Part shown: positions 12,827-24,889 of the stretch, one piece after another
How the letters are laid out: each line of letters begins with the position of its first letter
Position numbering within the stretch: position 1 is the first letter of the stretch
Source: Cannabis sativa
Taxonomy: Eukaryota > Streptophyta > Magnoliopsida > Rosales > Cannabaceae
Direction: 5' to 3'
Length of the DNA: 64,000 bases
Assembly: GCF_029168945.1 (NCBI RefSeq)
Contig: NC_083603.1
Span: 7,254,001-7,318,000 of the forward strand
Made by a program: the position numbers and the translations under genes
The notes under the pieces: model-generated
Told to the model about the DNA's origin: nothing
Seen by the model: only the letters and a program-made list of their open reading frames with translations
The model's database searches: none

Positions 12827-14694
12827 TGTTGAGTTTTGTGCCCTAAATAAAATTCATTTCAATATAATCAGATTTACTTATTAATAAATATCAAAAATAA
12901 CATTTTATGTTGTATGGTTCACATGATTTATTTCATGATTATATATATATGATGTATGAATTCTATTTAAGTTCAGAACATATGAATTTGTTAATGATTA
13001 TAGTGTTGTCAGCACAGTGGAATATAATCTTAATTATATGTTCGAAAGTTTATTCCCTGATTTGTCAGTACACTGGATTTAGACTAGCATGATATAATCA
13101 GCAATATGTATTCTTACTCCTTGGAAAAGTGTTATATCCTTTCTAGGACATTAGCAAAGTTTACCAGTATCGGATGTATGGAGTATACATCGGAAGGGAC
13201 CGATATTGAACTTTGATTAGATATATTAAAATTACTGTAATATCTATTCAATTCAATATCACCCGTTGATCCTAGATCAAATGATCTTAATCCTGATATG
13301 GTTAGGTTCGATCTCAAGAGTACTATACATGCTCTTTGATTTGTTAGTTAAGCCTACTTTTGGGTCAGGGTGATACGTACATTTTGGGAACATGATAGTA
13401 TAATTGAGTGGGAACGCTAACATAAATATGGAGTCTATAACTTCTATAGGAATTTAGAAGTGAAACGATGATATCCTTCGAGCTTGGCTAAACAGAGATA
13501 AATGGTGGAGATCTCATTTCACTACGCTGAAATATCATTTATACGGAGCTAAGTGTTTTAAGGATAAAATACATTGAAGGTGTAACGGTAATTTAGTGCG
13601 TATTCAATGTAGATCATCTATTAGAGGGTCATTGATTAAATTAGGATTATAAGAATGGATAACTAATAGCGTATTTATATCGTGGAACATATAGAGCGTT
13701 CTATATGACTGAGAGTGCAATTCCAAGTTCTAAGTGTGGATTCAATAAGGAATTAATAAGTTAGGGAATTTACTTGGTAAATTCAGTTCGACTTATTGGA
13801 AGCTCGGTTTATATAGGCCCATGGTCCCCATACTAGTTGAGACCATACTGCTTGTAAGACTCAATTAATTGATTTTGAATAATCAATTATAATTCTAAAG
13901 ATAGACTATGTCTACTTTATGAATTTTCACTAAGCAATGGCGAAATTATAAAGAAAAGAGATTCTAGGTTTATTTATTAATTAAGAGACTTTATATGTCT
14001 AAATTAATAAATATATTAAATGACAATATTATTTAATAATTATTTTTAAGTTATTAAATAATTAGAATTGGCATTTAAATGGTTAGATTAGAAAATTGGC
14101 ATTTTTGAGAAAATAGGAATGAAAAATAACAAAATGGGATAGTTGCAAAGTGAGGCCCGATTTCCTTATATGGCCGCCCACTATGCAAAGCCTTTACCAT
14201 TTATTTTTCCATTTTTTTAATGTCATGCAATTCTAACCTAAACCTAGATGGCATTCTATAAATAGAAAGTGTTGGCTTTAGGAAACTCATGACTTGCACA
14301 TTGTTTCTTTCAGAGAAAGCCATAGCCACTTTCCTCTCTCTTTTCTTCTCTTCAAATTTCGAAATTTCCTTGAGTGATAGAGTAGTGCCCACACACATCA
14401 AGTGGTATCTCAATCATAGTGTGTAAGACTATAGGAGAATCCAAACAACAAGAAAGAGAATCATCATCAAAGGAAGGAGAGAAAGAGATCCAGATTCAGA
14501 TCTTGATTATGCTCTGCTACAGAAAGGAATAAAGGCTAGAGATCTGAATGGAAGGAGTCATTATATTCCGCTGCACCCAATGTAAGGTTTACTAAACTTT
14601 ATATGTGTTTATTTCATTGTTTTAGGATTCATAGTAGGATGTTAATGAAACATACTTGGTAGTAAATCTAGATCCTGGTAAAATACATCCAACA
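12827..14694 (+). mobile_element. Solo LTR of a copia family (same as 47390-57430)
   Basis: 1868 bp from TGTTGAGTTTTGTGCCC to TACATCCAACA, flanked by perfect AAGGC duplications (12822-12826 and 14695-14699) within the RT of an older copia element. It is colinear with the 1.88-kb LTRs at 47390 and 55547: shared CCCTAAATAAAA start, the GACCGATATTGAACTTTG block, a TATA box (CTATAAATAG near 14257) and the GATCCTGGTAAAATA end. It is clearly more diverged from them than they are from each other, so it marks an older insertion. Confidence 0.93.
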
Positions 14695-14870
14695 AAGGCT
14701 ACACACAAAAATATAGTATTGATTACCTAGACACTTATGCACCAGTTGCTAAGTTCAATACTCTTAAAATTCTCCTTGCTCTAACAGCAATAAAAAATTG
14801 GGAATTACATCAAATGGACATAAACATTGCTTTCCTTCATGGGGATTTACATGAAGATATCTATATGAAA

Positions 14871-14940
14871 CTTCCCCCAGGATATAAACTTGCCACTAAA
14901 CTTCCCCCATGATATAAACTTGCCACTAAACTTCCCCCAA
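14871..14940 (+). repeat. 30-bp tandem repeat inside copia RT
   Basis: The unit CTTCCCCCA-GATATAAACT-TGCCACTAAA occurs 2.3 times with a 30-bp period, preserving frame (ten codons per unit) just after the IYMKLPPGY motif of RT. It is a local duplication within the pseudogene. Confidence 0.9.
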
Positions 14941-16101
14941 TGCTGTTTGCAAGCTTCAAAAAAGCATATATGGCCTTAAACAAGCTTCAAGGCAGTGGTA
15001 TGCAAAACTAACTGCAACTCTCACCTCTAATGGTTTTGCTCAATCCCAATCTGACTATTCATTGTTCATCAAATCCCACAACAACCTATTCATGGTTGTT
15101 CTTATCTATGTTGATGATATTGTAATTGCTAGCAACAATGCTACAACAACCCTCGATTTTAAAAATATCTTGAACAACAAATTCAAGTTAAAAGACCTTG
15201 GCCCTCTCAGATTTTTTCTTAGAATTAAAGTAAGTAGATCTCCTCAAGGCATATATATCTCCCAAAGGCCATTCACTCTCCAATTACTAAACGAAATTGG
15301 TTACCTTGGTGCAAAACCAGATTCAACACCAATGGAGCCTAACCTTAAATTAAGCTCCACTGATGGACATCTATTATCCAATCCAACTACATATTGTAGC
15401 ATCATTGGGAAACTCCTATATCTAACTATAACAAGGCATGATCTCTCCTCTGTAGTCAACAGGCTAAGCTAATATTTAGCCTCTCCTAGAAAACTTCACT
15501 TACTTGCTGCTCAAAGGATACTTCATTATCTAAAAACCACTCCTGGCCAAGGCTTATTTTTTTTTCAAGGAAATCAGATTCTCAAGTTTCTGCTTATGCA
15601 AAAACAAGTCTCAACATTTAAGTTTTCTCTGATGCAAATTGGGGTAGCTACATCGACATTAGGCGATCAATTTCAGGCTATTGTGTGTTCATTAGCAACT
15701 CACTTGTCTCTTGGAAATCCAAGAAATAGGCCACTATCTCTCATTCATCAACAGAATCTAAATATCGAGTAATGGCACATGCTACTTGCAAAATAACATG
15801 GATCCTAACATCCTAAAAGATTTTCACATTGCTCACACCACACCAGCAACTCTCTACTGTGATAATGATGCTGCAATACACATCTTCGAAAATCCAATTT
15901 TGTATGAGCAGACTAAACATGTAGATATTGATTGCCACATTGTAAGGGAAAAAGTTCAACAAGGGATACTCAAAATGTTGCACGTTTCATCTAACAACAA
16001 CCTAGCTGATATCTTCACCAAGGCTTTATTCTCAGCTCCTTTCAAAGACATTATCGTCAAGATGGGTGTTAAAGACCTCTACACTCCACCTTGAGGGGAG
16101 C

Positions 16102-16320
16102 TATTAGACTCTAAGCATGTTAGTTAGGAAGTTAGAATTAGTTGGACAAGTGCCCTTGTGTTAGTTACATTCTATTTTTATGTTATAACAAAAATATGGT
16201 CCTCCTCTTTTCCTTGTATCAAGAGCTTTGCTCTATAAATATTGTACTCAATCTTCAGATCAATTTAATGAGAATATAATTACTCTGTTTCACTATTCTC
16301 TCAACTAATAAGGATTCGCT
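16102..16320 (+). repeat. 3' LTR of the degenerate copia element (approximate)
   Basis: It follows a purine tract (GAGGGGAGC at 16093-16101) directly after the RNase H stop, and contains a TATA-like CTATAAATATTG near 16231. About 200 bp long. The right edge is a guess because no 5' LTR is available for comparison. Confidence 0.5.
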
Positions 16321-16696
16321 CACATGTATTATACGACCAAAGAGTTTAGTGAATATGTGACCTTGACAAAGAGTCTAAAAATGAAAATGTTCTATACTTA
16401 AATTGTACCATCCAATATAACATAGTATAACATGTAATGATTTTTTTCCCCTTTTATTACAACAAATTAAATAAGTTTCATAGTTGGTTGGAATTGCCTA
16501 AATTACAACATTTGACGCACTCTATCACCATGTCTCAAATACAGCTTTGGCGATTCGTCTCTATCCTTTTTTTTTTTTTTTGAGAACAATCTCTATCCTA
16601 TCTCTCTTGCTCAAAATTTGAGTATAATTTATGTTGAGTTGTTTAATAATAGAGATGTAAAAATTATAAATAATGTCTAACACCATTTAAAAATGA

Positions 16697-16804
16697 GGCT
16701 AGCTCAAGTGGCCATAGGGGGTGCGTGTGTATTGGAGGTCCTGGGTTCGAGTCCCAGGTTATGCTGATGTAATATATAAACGCTTAAATCAAAAAAAAAA
16801 AAAA
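16697..16804 (+). mobile_element. tRNA-derived SINE
   Basis: A 108-bp unit opens with a tRNA-like head: box A-like TAGCTCAAGTGGCC near 16700 and box B GGTTCGAGTCC at 16744-16754. A short body and a poly-A tail (16791-16804) follow. Both sides carry the perfect 16-bp duplication CACCATTTAAAAATGA (16681-16696 and 16805-16820). This is the layout of a plant SINE mobilised by LINE target-primed reverse transcription. Confidence 0.93.
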
Positions 16805-16913
16805 CACCATTTAAAAATGACGTATGTTTAATTTAATAATTATTATAAAATATTATTAACCAATAAAATGATACTATTATTATTGTCTTATAGCAATAAT
16901 AATAATAATAATA

Positions 16914-17287
16914 AGAAGAAGAATTTGCAGCATAAATATTTAAGTTTAACTCCTAGTTGCAAATAAATACCTAAGTTTAATTTTTGGCGGTAATAATACC
17001 TAAGTTATATTTTTAGAACACTGTAAGTACCTAACCGTTAAATATTATGTCATTATCCACATGTCATTTTCTTATTCGTATATTTAAATTATATTTTTTT
17101 TAAAAAAAAAAAATTTAATGACTTGGACCAATTAGAATTGACACGTGGTAATTTACTTAAGAATTAACAGTCAGGTTCCTACAAAAGTTCTAAAATTATA
17201 ACTTAGGTATTATTACCGCTAAAAATTAAACTTAAGTATTTATTTACAATTGGAGTTAAACTTAAGTATTTATATCGCAAATTATTC
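16914..17287. mobile_element. MULE-type MITE with long inverted repeats
   Basis: The left arm (GAATTTGCAGCATAAATATT..., then ACCTAAGTTTAATTTTTGGC) pairs with the right arm ending TTTATATCGCAAATTATTC. Flanking TAATAATAA on both sides suggests a 9-bp duplication, but it lies in simple sequence, so the edges are approximate. There is no coding capacity. Confidence 0.7.
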
Positions 17288-17593
17288 TAATAATAATACA
17301 TTTTGACTATATTTATATAATATATTAATAATTTTTTTTTTTTGAAATGATAATATATTAACAATTTAAGTATGATTAATGGATAGAGAAAATAAGAGAG
17401 ATAATAAATAAGAACAAAATATGTGCATTAAAATGTTTTGGTACCGGTCATGTTTGGATTTGTACAAACCCATTATGTAGCACTAAATACTATCTTGTCA
17501 TTAAAAACAAAAATTATACAAAGATTCAAAATCTGTAATTTTAAATAAATAAAATTGAATATAGAGACCCCCACTCTTACTCCTGCTGCAGGC

Positions 17594-17594
<1 letters not shown>

Positions 17595-17656
<62 letters not shown>
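17595..17656. repeat. (TTA)n microsatellite
   Basis: About 20 uninterrupted TTA/ATT units. The isoleucine-rich ORF across it (17555-17770) is an artefact of the repeat. Confidence 0.97.
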
Positions 17657-17658
<2 letters not shown>

Positions 17659-18157
17659 CATTCATTTCATATTTATTAGTGGGAGAGGAAAAGAAAAAGT
17701 TAATAGAACATTAATGGTATCTTTTTTGGAAGTATTTGGATTGGAGATTATGGAGTTGTTCATTGTATGAGCAACACCCACCAAATCAAAATAGCATAGA
17801 CATGAATTGAATTGAAGCACCTTTTGGTGAAAGCAATAGCTTTGATTTACATGTACAAATAAATGAAATAAAGAAAACAATTTCAAATACATAGGCCACT
17901 CAAATTAAAATAGAAACAATTTCAAAAAAAAAATATTAAAAAAAAATTGCAAGTGATGAATTTGGCAAATTGGAATCTTTCTTCTGAAGCAAATGAATAA
18001 AATATTAATGCTTTTTTCTTGAAAAATAAAAAAATCATACAATCTCACAGACTCTTCTTAGTAATCTTTTATTATTTGTTTTTGTGGTTATAGGATAAGG
18101 ATGTTAGATATATATATTTTTAATTGAATTTTACTTTTATAATAATATAATAAAATT

Positions 18158-18531
18158 AGATAAATACCATTTTCGACTTTGTATTTTGCAAAAATAATTG
18201 ATTGGTTCTGTATTTTGTTAAATGACAAAATACACCTTGTATTTTTTAAAATAGTAAAAATAAGATCTTGAGTTTAATTTTAGATAACTTTTTTTTTTAC
18301 TATAACCAACTTGAAGACAATTCCTAATGCGAACAGATACAAAAAATGTAAAATATTTTGTCATAACACTTTTAGATCGGATTATAATTAAATTTTATTT
18401 TGACAAAAAAATTAATTCAAGATTCTATTTGTACCATTTTAGAAAATACAATATTTATTTTGTCATTTAACAAAACAGAGGATTCAATTGCTAACTTTTA
18501 CAAAACATAGGATCCAATATGGTATTTACCT
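18158..18531. mobile_element. 374-bp MULE-type MITE, copy 1
   Basis: TIR AGATAAATACC at the left pairs with GGTATTTACCT at the right. A perfect 9-bp duplication AATAAAATT flanks it (18149-18157 and 18532-18540). The interior (CCAACTTGAAGACAATTCC, AGATCGGATTATAATTAAA) is shared with the copy at 58606-58979, which has the same length. The 9-bp duplication and TIR-only structure point to mobilisation by a Mutator-like transposase. Confidence 0.9.
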
Positions 18532-18540
18532 AATAAAATT

Positions 18541-20828
18541 TAGGGACTTCTTCATTTTTACACTTGAAAATAGTTTTTTTTTTTTTTGTATTTTTACGAA
18601 ATTTTTCATTGAAATTCCTATTGTAACCAACGATAATATAAATTAGAACAAAAAATCGTATAACAACTCATATAGAAATCACCAGAAAAACGATTTTAAA
18701 AACTCAAATCATAAATTTAAAAAAATAATATATAAAATAATTTCTTTAAAATTTAAAATTAAGTGTAGTTTTATATTTTGTTTTTAATTAATTTTATTTT
18801 TATAATAATAAAAAAAGGGGGGAATAAGAGGGTGGGAAGAAAAGAATAGAGAAGGAAATAAAAGTTGGTCACGTGAAAGACCACGCGTGTGTGAAGCTTA
18901 CCAGGTAGCGAGCGAATCACTGTATGAGATCCGTTGAATTGAATCATAGATAGTTGAGTGGGTCCCACTCTCTACTCATCCCAATCCTTCCGTACACCTT
19001 TATCCATCTTCATTTTCACCCCCTCATCCACTACTTTACCCTTCTATTATATTCAAAATTTTATTTCTTAAATTTATGTTAGACACGTGGATCATTTATA
19101 TTATAGTTTTATCATCTAAATTTCGGTAGCAGTTTTGTCACATAATTCACGTTAAAAATTTAACAACCTATAATTTGAGGAAAAGTCTTGCGCTGATTAC
19201 GAATATCTCTATCATAAATTCATATGCAATTATAATCACAATGTCAAAATAAATCTTATATTGTTAAAATATATAGAAAAATTTTATAATACACTTTTTT
19301 AAAAGAAATGTACCGATGTATTCATGTTTGTTTTGATATCTGAAATAAAATTTTTAATTAAATTTTTTCTTATAATTATGTATATTATAATTATTTAAGA
19401 CATTTAATAAAAAATTTAAAAAGTTTAAGACTCAAAAAATAACAACATTCAAATAGTATATTATCAGTGTGACTATTTTATTTTATTTATAATTTTTTAA
19501 AATTTTATAAAATATCTTAACTATAAGATTTAGAAATATCTTAATTTAAACTAAAATATTGCATCACTACATCCATTATAAAAGCTCCATTATATATGCA
19601 CTGTATATAAATTTGGCCACATAGTAGTCATTCTTTTAATAAGGGAAATAATTATTAAAGGATCTTCCTAGTCTTTTCATTTTCTCTCACTCAATTAAAC
19701 TAACCCTAATGTTCACTAGTTGTAATCAAGCAGGTTTTTGGGATTTTTTATTTTTTTTTAAACTTTGGTTTTGAAGTTGTTTAAACTTAAATCTTTAGTT
19801 TTGAACAAGTTTTCTTCTCCTGTGGTTCATCCATGTTTCTTCAAGGATAAATTTTTTAAGGTAAGTACTTCTCATGAAATCTCAACTCTACAGTCTTCAG
19901 TATTCGATTGGGTAAGAAATAAAATTAGAAATGGACAAATTTTGGATTGGTTTAATGTCATTATTAGCTTAAAAAAAACAAAAATGGTTGTAGGCGGCAT
20001 AGGGATAATCGTGCTTTTGAGATTTTAAATTTAGTTTTTTACTTTTTACATTTATTTTAAATTAATTATTAGGTAAAAAAAAGTGAAATAATTTGGATGG
20101 TACACGTGTCCATCAAACTAATAGAAGTTAGTGTGTACCTATAAAAGTTTTAAAAATACTAAATAGAGTTTTGAGTATTAATGCTGCGATTTTTAAAAAT
20201 TTAATATTTATTAGAAACAAATCAAACAAGTTGAATATTTATGTGGCACATTTTATTTTATTTTTTAGAAATTTAATTATAATTTAAGTAAATGATATAG
20301 TGCACCTCCAAATGGAGAATCTTTTAATTAAATTAATTTAACACTTTAAAAATAGAATTTAAACAGTTTAATACATGCACGATTCTTCTTTTATTTTATT
20401 TGTATGTGTAATAAATTATTTGAATATTAATTTTTATAAATTATTTTAAATTTCACAAAATTTTATCTTAAATAACTAACATACATCATTTTGAAAAAAA
20501 AATAGAATAAATATTTTTCTTGCATACCAAAATAGTAGGGAATATATCGGCCTATTTTTTTGGAGTGTATTGTACAAGCGCCTTATAATTTAGTTTAAAA
20601 AAATAGTTGAGAAGCTCCAAAAATTAAAGAATTTATACTAATTCTAATCATGAGTTTCGACAAATTAGTTATATTTTTAAATTTTTTATTTTGATGCATT
20701 AATTAAAAAGATTCAAAGCTATTTAGAAATATACAGTGGGTTTTACAATAAATATGCAAAAAGGTGAATGATCATTCATATTAAAAGCAAAACAAGTAGT
20801 TGAGTGCATTTTTTTAAAAAAATAAATT
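18541..20828. other. AT-rich intergenic DNA, no gene seen
   Basis: Nothing coding is supportable. About 18860-19040 is a less AT-rich block with CACGTG and ACGCGTGTG words, of unknown meaning. The ORF at 19765-20028 has no recognisable domain. Confidence 0.55.
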
Positions 20829-21128
20829 TGTAACAACTCACTGAGCTCAAATTACTTTACTATAAAAAAACAAAACCAAGGCTCCACCGGCATTCTAGAC
20901 CGTTTGCTCGTCCATAGCCCCTCGCAGTATACATACCAGAACTGACCCAATTCATCAAACTTACATTCAATGTTTCCTGTCTATTGCCTGTAGGGGAAAA
21001 GTAAGGGGGTGAGCTAAAAGACCAATAAAGAAATGCTTAACACACAATAGCATTCAATACACTAAACATATCTTAAAATTTACAATAATACGATTCTTTA
21101 TCACATTAACGTATCTAGTATTAACAAT

Positions 21129-21695
21129 CAGGGGCGGACCCATATTGTAGCGAGGGGGGCGACTGCCCCCCTGAAAAAAAAAATCAGGAAAAAAATGTAT
21201 ATGTATTTTAATTAGTTACAACATATATTTGTATTAAAAGATGATATTTATAGACATAATAGTAAGCTTGGTGTAATGGTTAAGGTAGAAGACAAATATA
21301 TTAGAGGGTAAATGTTCAAATCCCACTAACTACACTTTATATTTTTCTTTTTAAATTTATTTATACCCTCCCTGCTTTTACAAAAAAAAATTACGCCCCC
21401 CTCACTTTAAATTCTGAGTCCGCCACTGTTAAAAATATTATATACGTTAGAGGGTAAAAGTTCAAATCCCACTAACTACAATTTATATTTTTTCTTTTTA
21501 AATTTATTTATACCCTCCCTGCTTTTAAATTTTGGGTTTGCCATAATAGTAAGTTTGGTGTAATGGTTAAGGTAGATGACAAATATGTTAGAGGGTAAAA
21601 GTTCAAATCCCACTGCTTTTAAATTTATTTATACCCTCCCTGCTTTTACAAAAAAAAATTACGCCCCCTCACTTTAAATTTTGGGTCCGACATTG
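21129..21695. mobile_element. hAT-type MITE, partly tandemly duplicated
   Basis: It starts CAGGGGCGGACCCA and has matching ends at 21428 (GAGTCCGCCACTG) and 21695 (GGGTCCGACATTG). TTAACAAT (21121-21128) precedes it; TTAAAAAT follows the inner end and TTAACATT the outer end, fitting an 8-bp hAT duplication. The interior holds a tRNA-like pair of boxes, TGGTGTAATGGTTAAGG and GTTCAAATCCCA. Second and third partial copies of the right half (from 21446 and 21542) indicate unequal duplication after insertion. Confidence 0.8.
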
Positions 21696-21988
21696 TTAAC
21701 ATTATTATATACGTTAGCTCATAATTGTAATTTAAATAACTCCAGATATGGAAAGCTATATCATATACCATATATTTGTATTAAACGAAACCATTACATA
21801 TATGTAGGGATCACAACCCCGACATCATACTCATAACACAATCATAGCAATAACATATAATAATTATTTCAATCATATCATGTCTTTACCATAATGTGGC
21901 GTATCATAGCCACTACATACACAACCTGGGCCTAACTGGCGCTACAATAACCTGGGCACATTTAGCCCTACCATTGCTATAGAATAAA

Positions 21989-22203
21989 GTATCTCTACAT
22001 TCAACAGCACTGTCGCAGTATCATACCTTATCATAACAATGTCATACACGAATCAAACAAATGTAGGGTAGGGTATCTCTAAATTCAACGACCTTATCCC
22101 GTATCATACCCCACCATAACAATTTCATACGCGACTCAGAAAAAATGCAGGGTAGGGTATCTCTACATTCAACGGCCTTACTTCGTATCATACCCCACCA
22201 TGG
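21989..22203. repeat. ~85-bp tandem repeat, about 2.5 units
   Basis: The anchor GTATCTCTA(C/A)ATTCAAC recurs at 21989, 22073 and 22158, each followed by GTATCATACC(CC)A/TTATCATAACAAT text. It lies within the LTR-like block. Confidence 0.8.
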
Positions 22204-22539
22204 CCCCTCACTTTACCTGAGATATTAGTATACAACTTACAACATACAATATATGAATACAACATACAATATATACAAGTCAAAACAACCATAATCTATA
22301 TACCAATTCACAAACTCATATTGTGTCCATACCACACGTTCTCAGTACCATATACACATTCATAATAACAAATCATAAATCATATTCCAATACATAAAGA
22401 ATTTAAATTTATGCAGATAAACACATGCAAAACTATCTAATTTCCTTACCTCAAATCCCGCTGTTTAAGACTTGTTATCTCGTCACTACTACCTATAATA
22501 AGACATGGGTCAAGGCCCTAACATTAAAATTCATACTCT

Positions 22540-23320
22540 TCTAGTTCAGCAGAAAGAACACTATTTTTGACCAACAACTACACGAATTCAGTAAAAGTTG
22601 TTTTCATAAAAATTATAGGAAATTCTATTATCTTTCCAATGATATAAAGATCATTAAAAATGGATTAAAACTGAGGGAGTTATGATTGTTTTACTGAAAC
22701 TATTTTTGAGAAGAAATATAGAGTAACGAATTACAGGACTTAGAAAAAATACAAACTTTTGACATTGAAAGGTTCAGAACTAGAAGATAATATCTTCATC
22801 AAAGTTTTAGGAAATTTAATTCCCTTTCCTATGATACCAAAATCTTTGAAATTGGAATTATATTCAAAGAGATATTGCAATTTTACCAAAACAGTTTTGC
22901 AAGAACAAGATTCAAGAAACGAATCACATGATATTGAAGAAAACTAACTTTTTGACATAGTATGACTTCGAATTAACAAAAGATTTCTTCATAAAACTTA
23001 TGGGAAATCGAATAAGCTTTAAAACCATATATAGATCATTAAAAATAAATAAGAATTGAGAGAGTTATTATATTTTAAGTGAAAGTACTTTTCCTAGAAA
23101 TATGAAGAAAAAGAATTACAACAACATTAGAAAGATGATAATTTTCGACATATAATATCACCGAATTGGTGAATAGTTTCTTCATAAAAATTGTAGATCA
23201 TCGAATAAGCTTTCTAACGATACAAAAATCGCTGAAAACGAATCAATATTGAGAGAGTTATGATTATTTTACTAAGATAATAATTTTCAGAAAAATGAAA
23301 AACGAGATTTCATAGTTTAA
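22540..23320. repeat. Degenerate ~193-bp tandem repeat, four units
   Basis: The anchor TTCATAAAA(A/C)TT.T(A)GG.AAT...TTTCC.A.GATA recurs near 22601, 22794, 22986 and 23180, and each is followed by GA(A)TTGAGAGAGTTATGATT-like text. A fifth, more diverged unit may lie near 23890-24000. The small ORF at 22759-22947 is inside it and is not coding. Confidence 0.75.
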
Positions 23321-24339
23321 CCTAAAAGTTCACAACAATAAGTGGAAGAACTCTCTACCTCTTGATGACTCTTCTTAATCAAATCCTAGATCTTGAAATC
23401 TCAATTATTAGAATAGTGATGATGATCTCAACCCTACGTTGATGAAAATCATGAGTGGTGTTTGGCTAAGAGAACGAAACAAGAAGAAAAATAATAAATC
23501 CTTGATAGATAGCGAGATGAATAGATGGTAGGATTAGGATTTTATGAGTGTCTTCTCTAAAAATTTTGTTCAAGCTGAAAGAAAGAGATTGAGATTGAGT
23601 TTTTATTTTCTTAGGGTTAGAAGCTTTCTGCATATTACTTAACAAGAATGTGAGAGATTTAGGTTTTATAATCTAATTAAACCTAATAATGGTGTAAAAG
23701 AAAATAATAAAATAACCCTTATAATTTGGTGCTAATTTAACTCTAAATAGAATAGTTAAATAAAAATTTTATTTGTTAGATATAAGTTTTAAATTTGAAT
23801 TTAAAAACTTAGGGTTTCTATGCTAAGCTTAACAGGTCGTTACTTTGTAGCTTAATTTTGACCCCAATAAAGTTTAAATTACGATAAATCTATTTCTACA
23901 TAATTGATAGATCTTTAAATTATCTTTCCAATGCCACTAAAATCACCTCAATCCGAGCTCTAGAACTCCAAATATGATCGTTTTAGTAAAATAGTTTTTA
24001 ATCCTGCGAATTTATCCAAACCTACGAATTTTTAACATTAATGCTATAATAATGTTATTTGATATCACTTATATCATTAATTAAAATCCACTAAATAATT
24101 TATAAAACCCTAATAAACTTGGGCTTTAATTAAACGATTACCTACCTTGTAAAAATACCATAATATTTTACTTTCATAGTTAATACAATTTTAACTCTCT
24201 CTAGAAAATTAGTACAACAACTCTAAGCAATAATCTCAACTCATTAACAACACAAATAAATGAGATATTTATCCTCGCACAATTAATATCCCAAGGAAAA
24301 AAATTAAATACTATTTTAATCTAGATATTACAATAATAA

Positions 24340-24889
24340 TATTCATAATTAAATAACTAAACAAAAGAATAAAGAAAAAGAAGAAGATGAATCAAAAAAA
24401 AAAAAGAAGAAGAAAAGAACTCTAATGATGAAAGTTGATGATGATTGCTTAGAATCTCTTCTCTCTCACTCTTCAATGTATTTTCTAATTTCAAAGTTGC
24501 TTGTTTCTTCAGTCGTCCTTAAATTCGATTTACCTTCATCTTTATATAGGCCAAAAATGATAGATGAATCCCCTTAGAATTAGTATTTTTTATAAAAAAA
24601 GATAAGTACGGCGCTTTAGCGCCATGCGATATTTTATGAAATAACCGCGTGCTAAAATTATCTTTATTTTCCAGACTTGAGCTATAGCGCCACACACCCT
24701 GTGCTAAAGCGCCAAGCACTATTTTTCATACTTAAGCTTATTTCTTGACTCGGTTGCTCCTTGATTTAAGCACTTCACTCAAATATATACGATTCACTTC
24801 TTATTTATCATAATTTCATTACTTTATGCTTAATACTACACTATAAAAAACACATTAAATTTATATAAAACTTAAGAAATAAATACTAA
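24340..24889. other. Intergenic DNA, nothing recognised
   Basis: AT-rich. A short inverted motif, GCGCTTTAGCGCCA (24611-24624) against TGCTAAAGCGCCA (24701-24714), could be part of a decayed transposon, but no edges were found. Confidence 0.5.

Larger units (their letters stand above)
10200..16094 (+). pseudogene. copia gag-pol pseudogene, split by two insertions
   Basis: Recognisable pieces: CCHC knuckle CSHCHKPGHFVDKC near 10290-10335; protease IDSGATHHIC near 10665-10690; GAG-pre-integrase LWHNCLGHPS near 11480; integrase LLHMDVWGPFHLPSLEGF near 11650-11700; RT start DPRWNKAMN near 12650, interrupted at 12826 and resuming at 14700 with [28 protein letters not shown] near 14815 and YVDDIVIAS near 15110; RNase H tail LYCDNDAAIHIFENP to the stop near 16094. 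Many stops and frameshifts are present. The copy is old: two other elements have inserted into it. Confidence 0.92.
10200..16320 (+). mobile_element. Degenerate Ty1/copia element with two nested solo LTRs
   Basis: Plus-strand remnants follow in copia order (gag knuckle, protease, integrase, RT, RNase H, short 3' LTR), broken by stops and frameshifts. Two later insertions sit inside it: a Cassandra solo LTR (10911-11342) in the protease/GAG-pre-integrase region and a 1.87-kb copia solo LTR (12827-14694) inside RT. Each insertion is flanked by a perfect 5-bp duplication, and the host reading text resumes on the other side. Confidence 0.9.
20829..24332 (-). repeat. Probable gypsy-type (solo) LTR block with nested hAT MITE
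   Basis: The plus strand opens TGTAACAACTC and closes CTAGATATTACA, paralleling the TGTAACGCCC...CATTACA ends of the gypsy LTR at 3148-5226. It also shares that LTR's general order (a GGGGTGAGC block, CTTACCTCAAATCC, then a GAGATTGAGA-rich stretch). It is non-coding throughout. No clean 5-bp duplication was found, and a 0.57-kb hAT MITE plus two tandem arrays inflate its length, so both edges and the call are tentative. Confidence 0.45.

Noticed and set aside
17555..17770. Ile-rich ORF
   Set aside because: Translation of a (TTA)n microsatellite.
19765..20028. 87-codon ORF
   Set aside because: No domain, AT-rich context and no splice or promoter context; perhaps a decayed LINE but not supportable.
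21263..21335. tRNA gene
   Set aside because: Box A and box B words are present but no cloverleaf can be drawn; it is the interior of a hAT MITE.
24600..24720. Inverted GCGCTTTAGCGCC-type words
   Set aside because: Too short and isolated to assign to an element or regulatory site.
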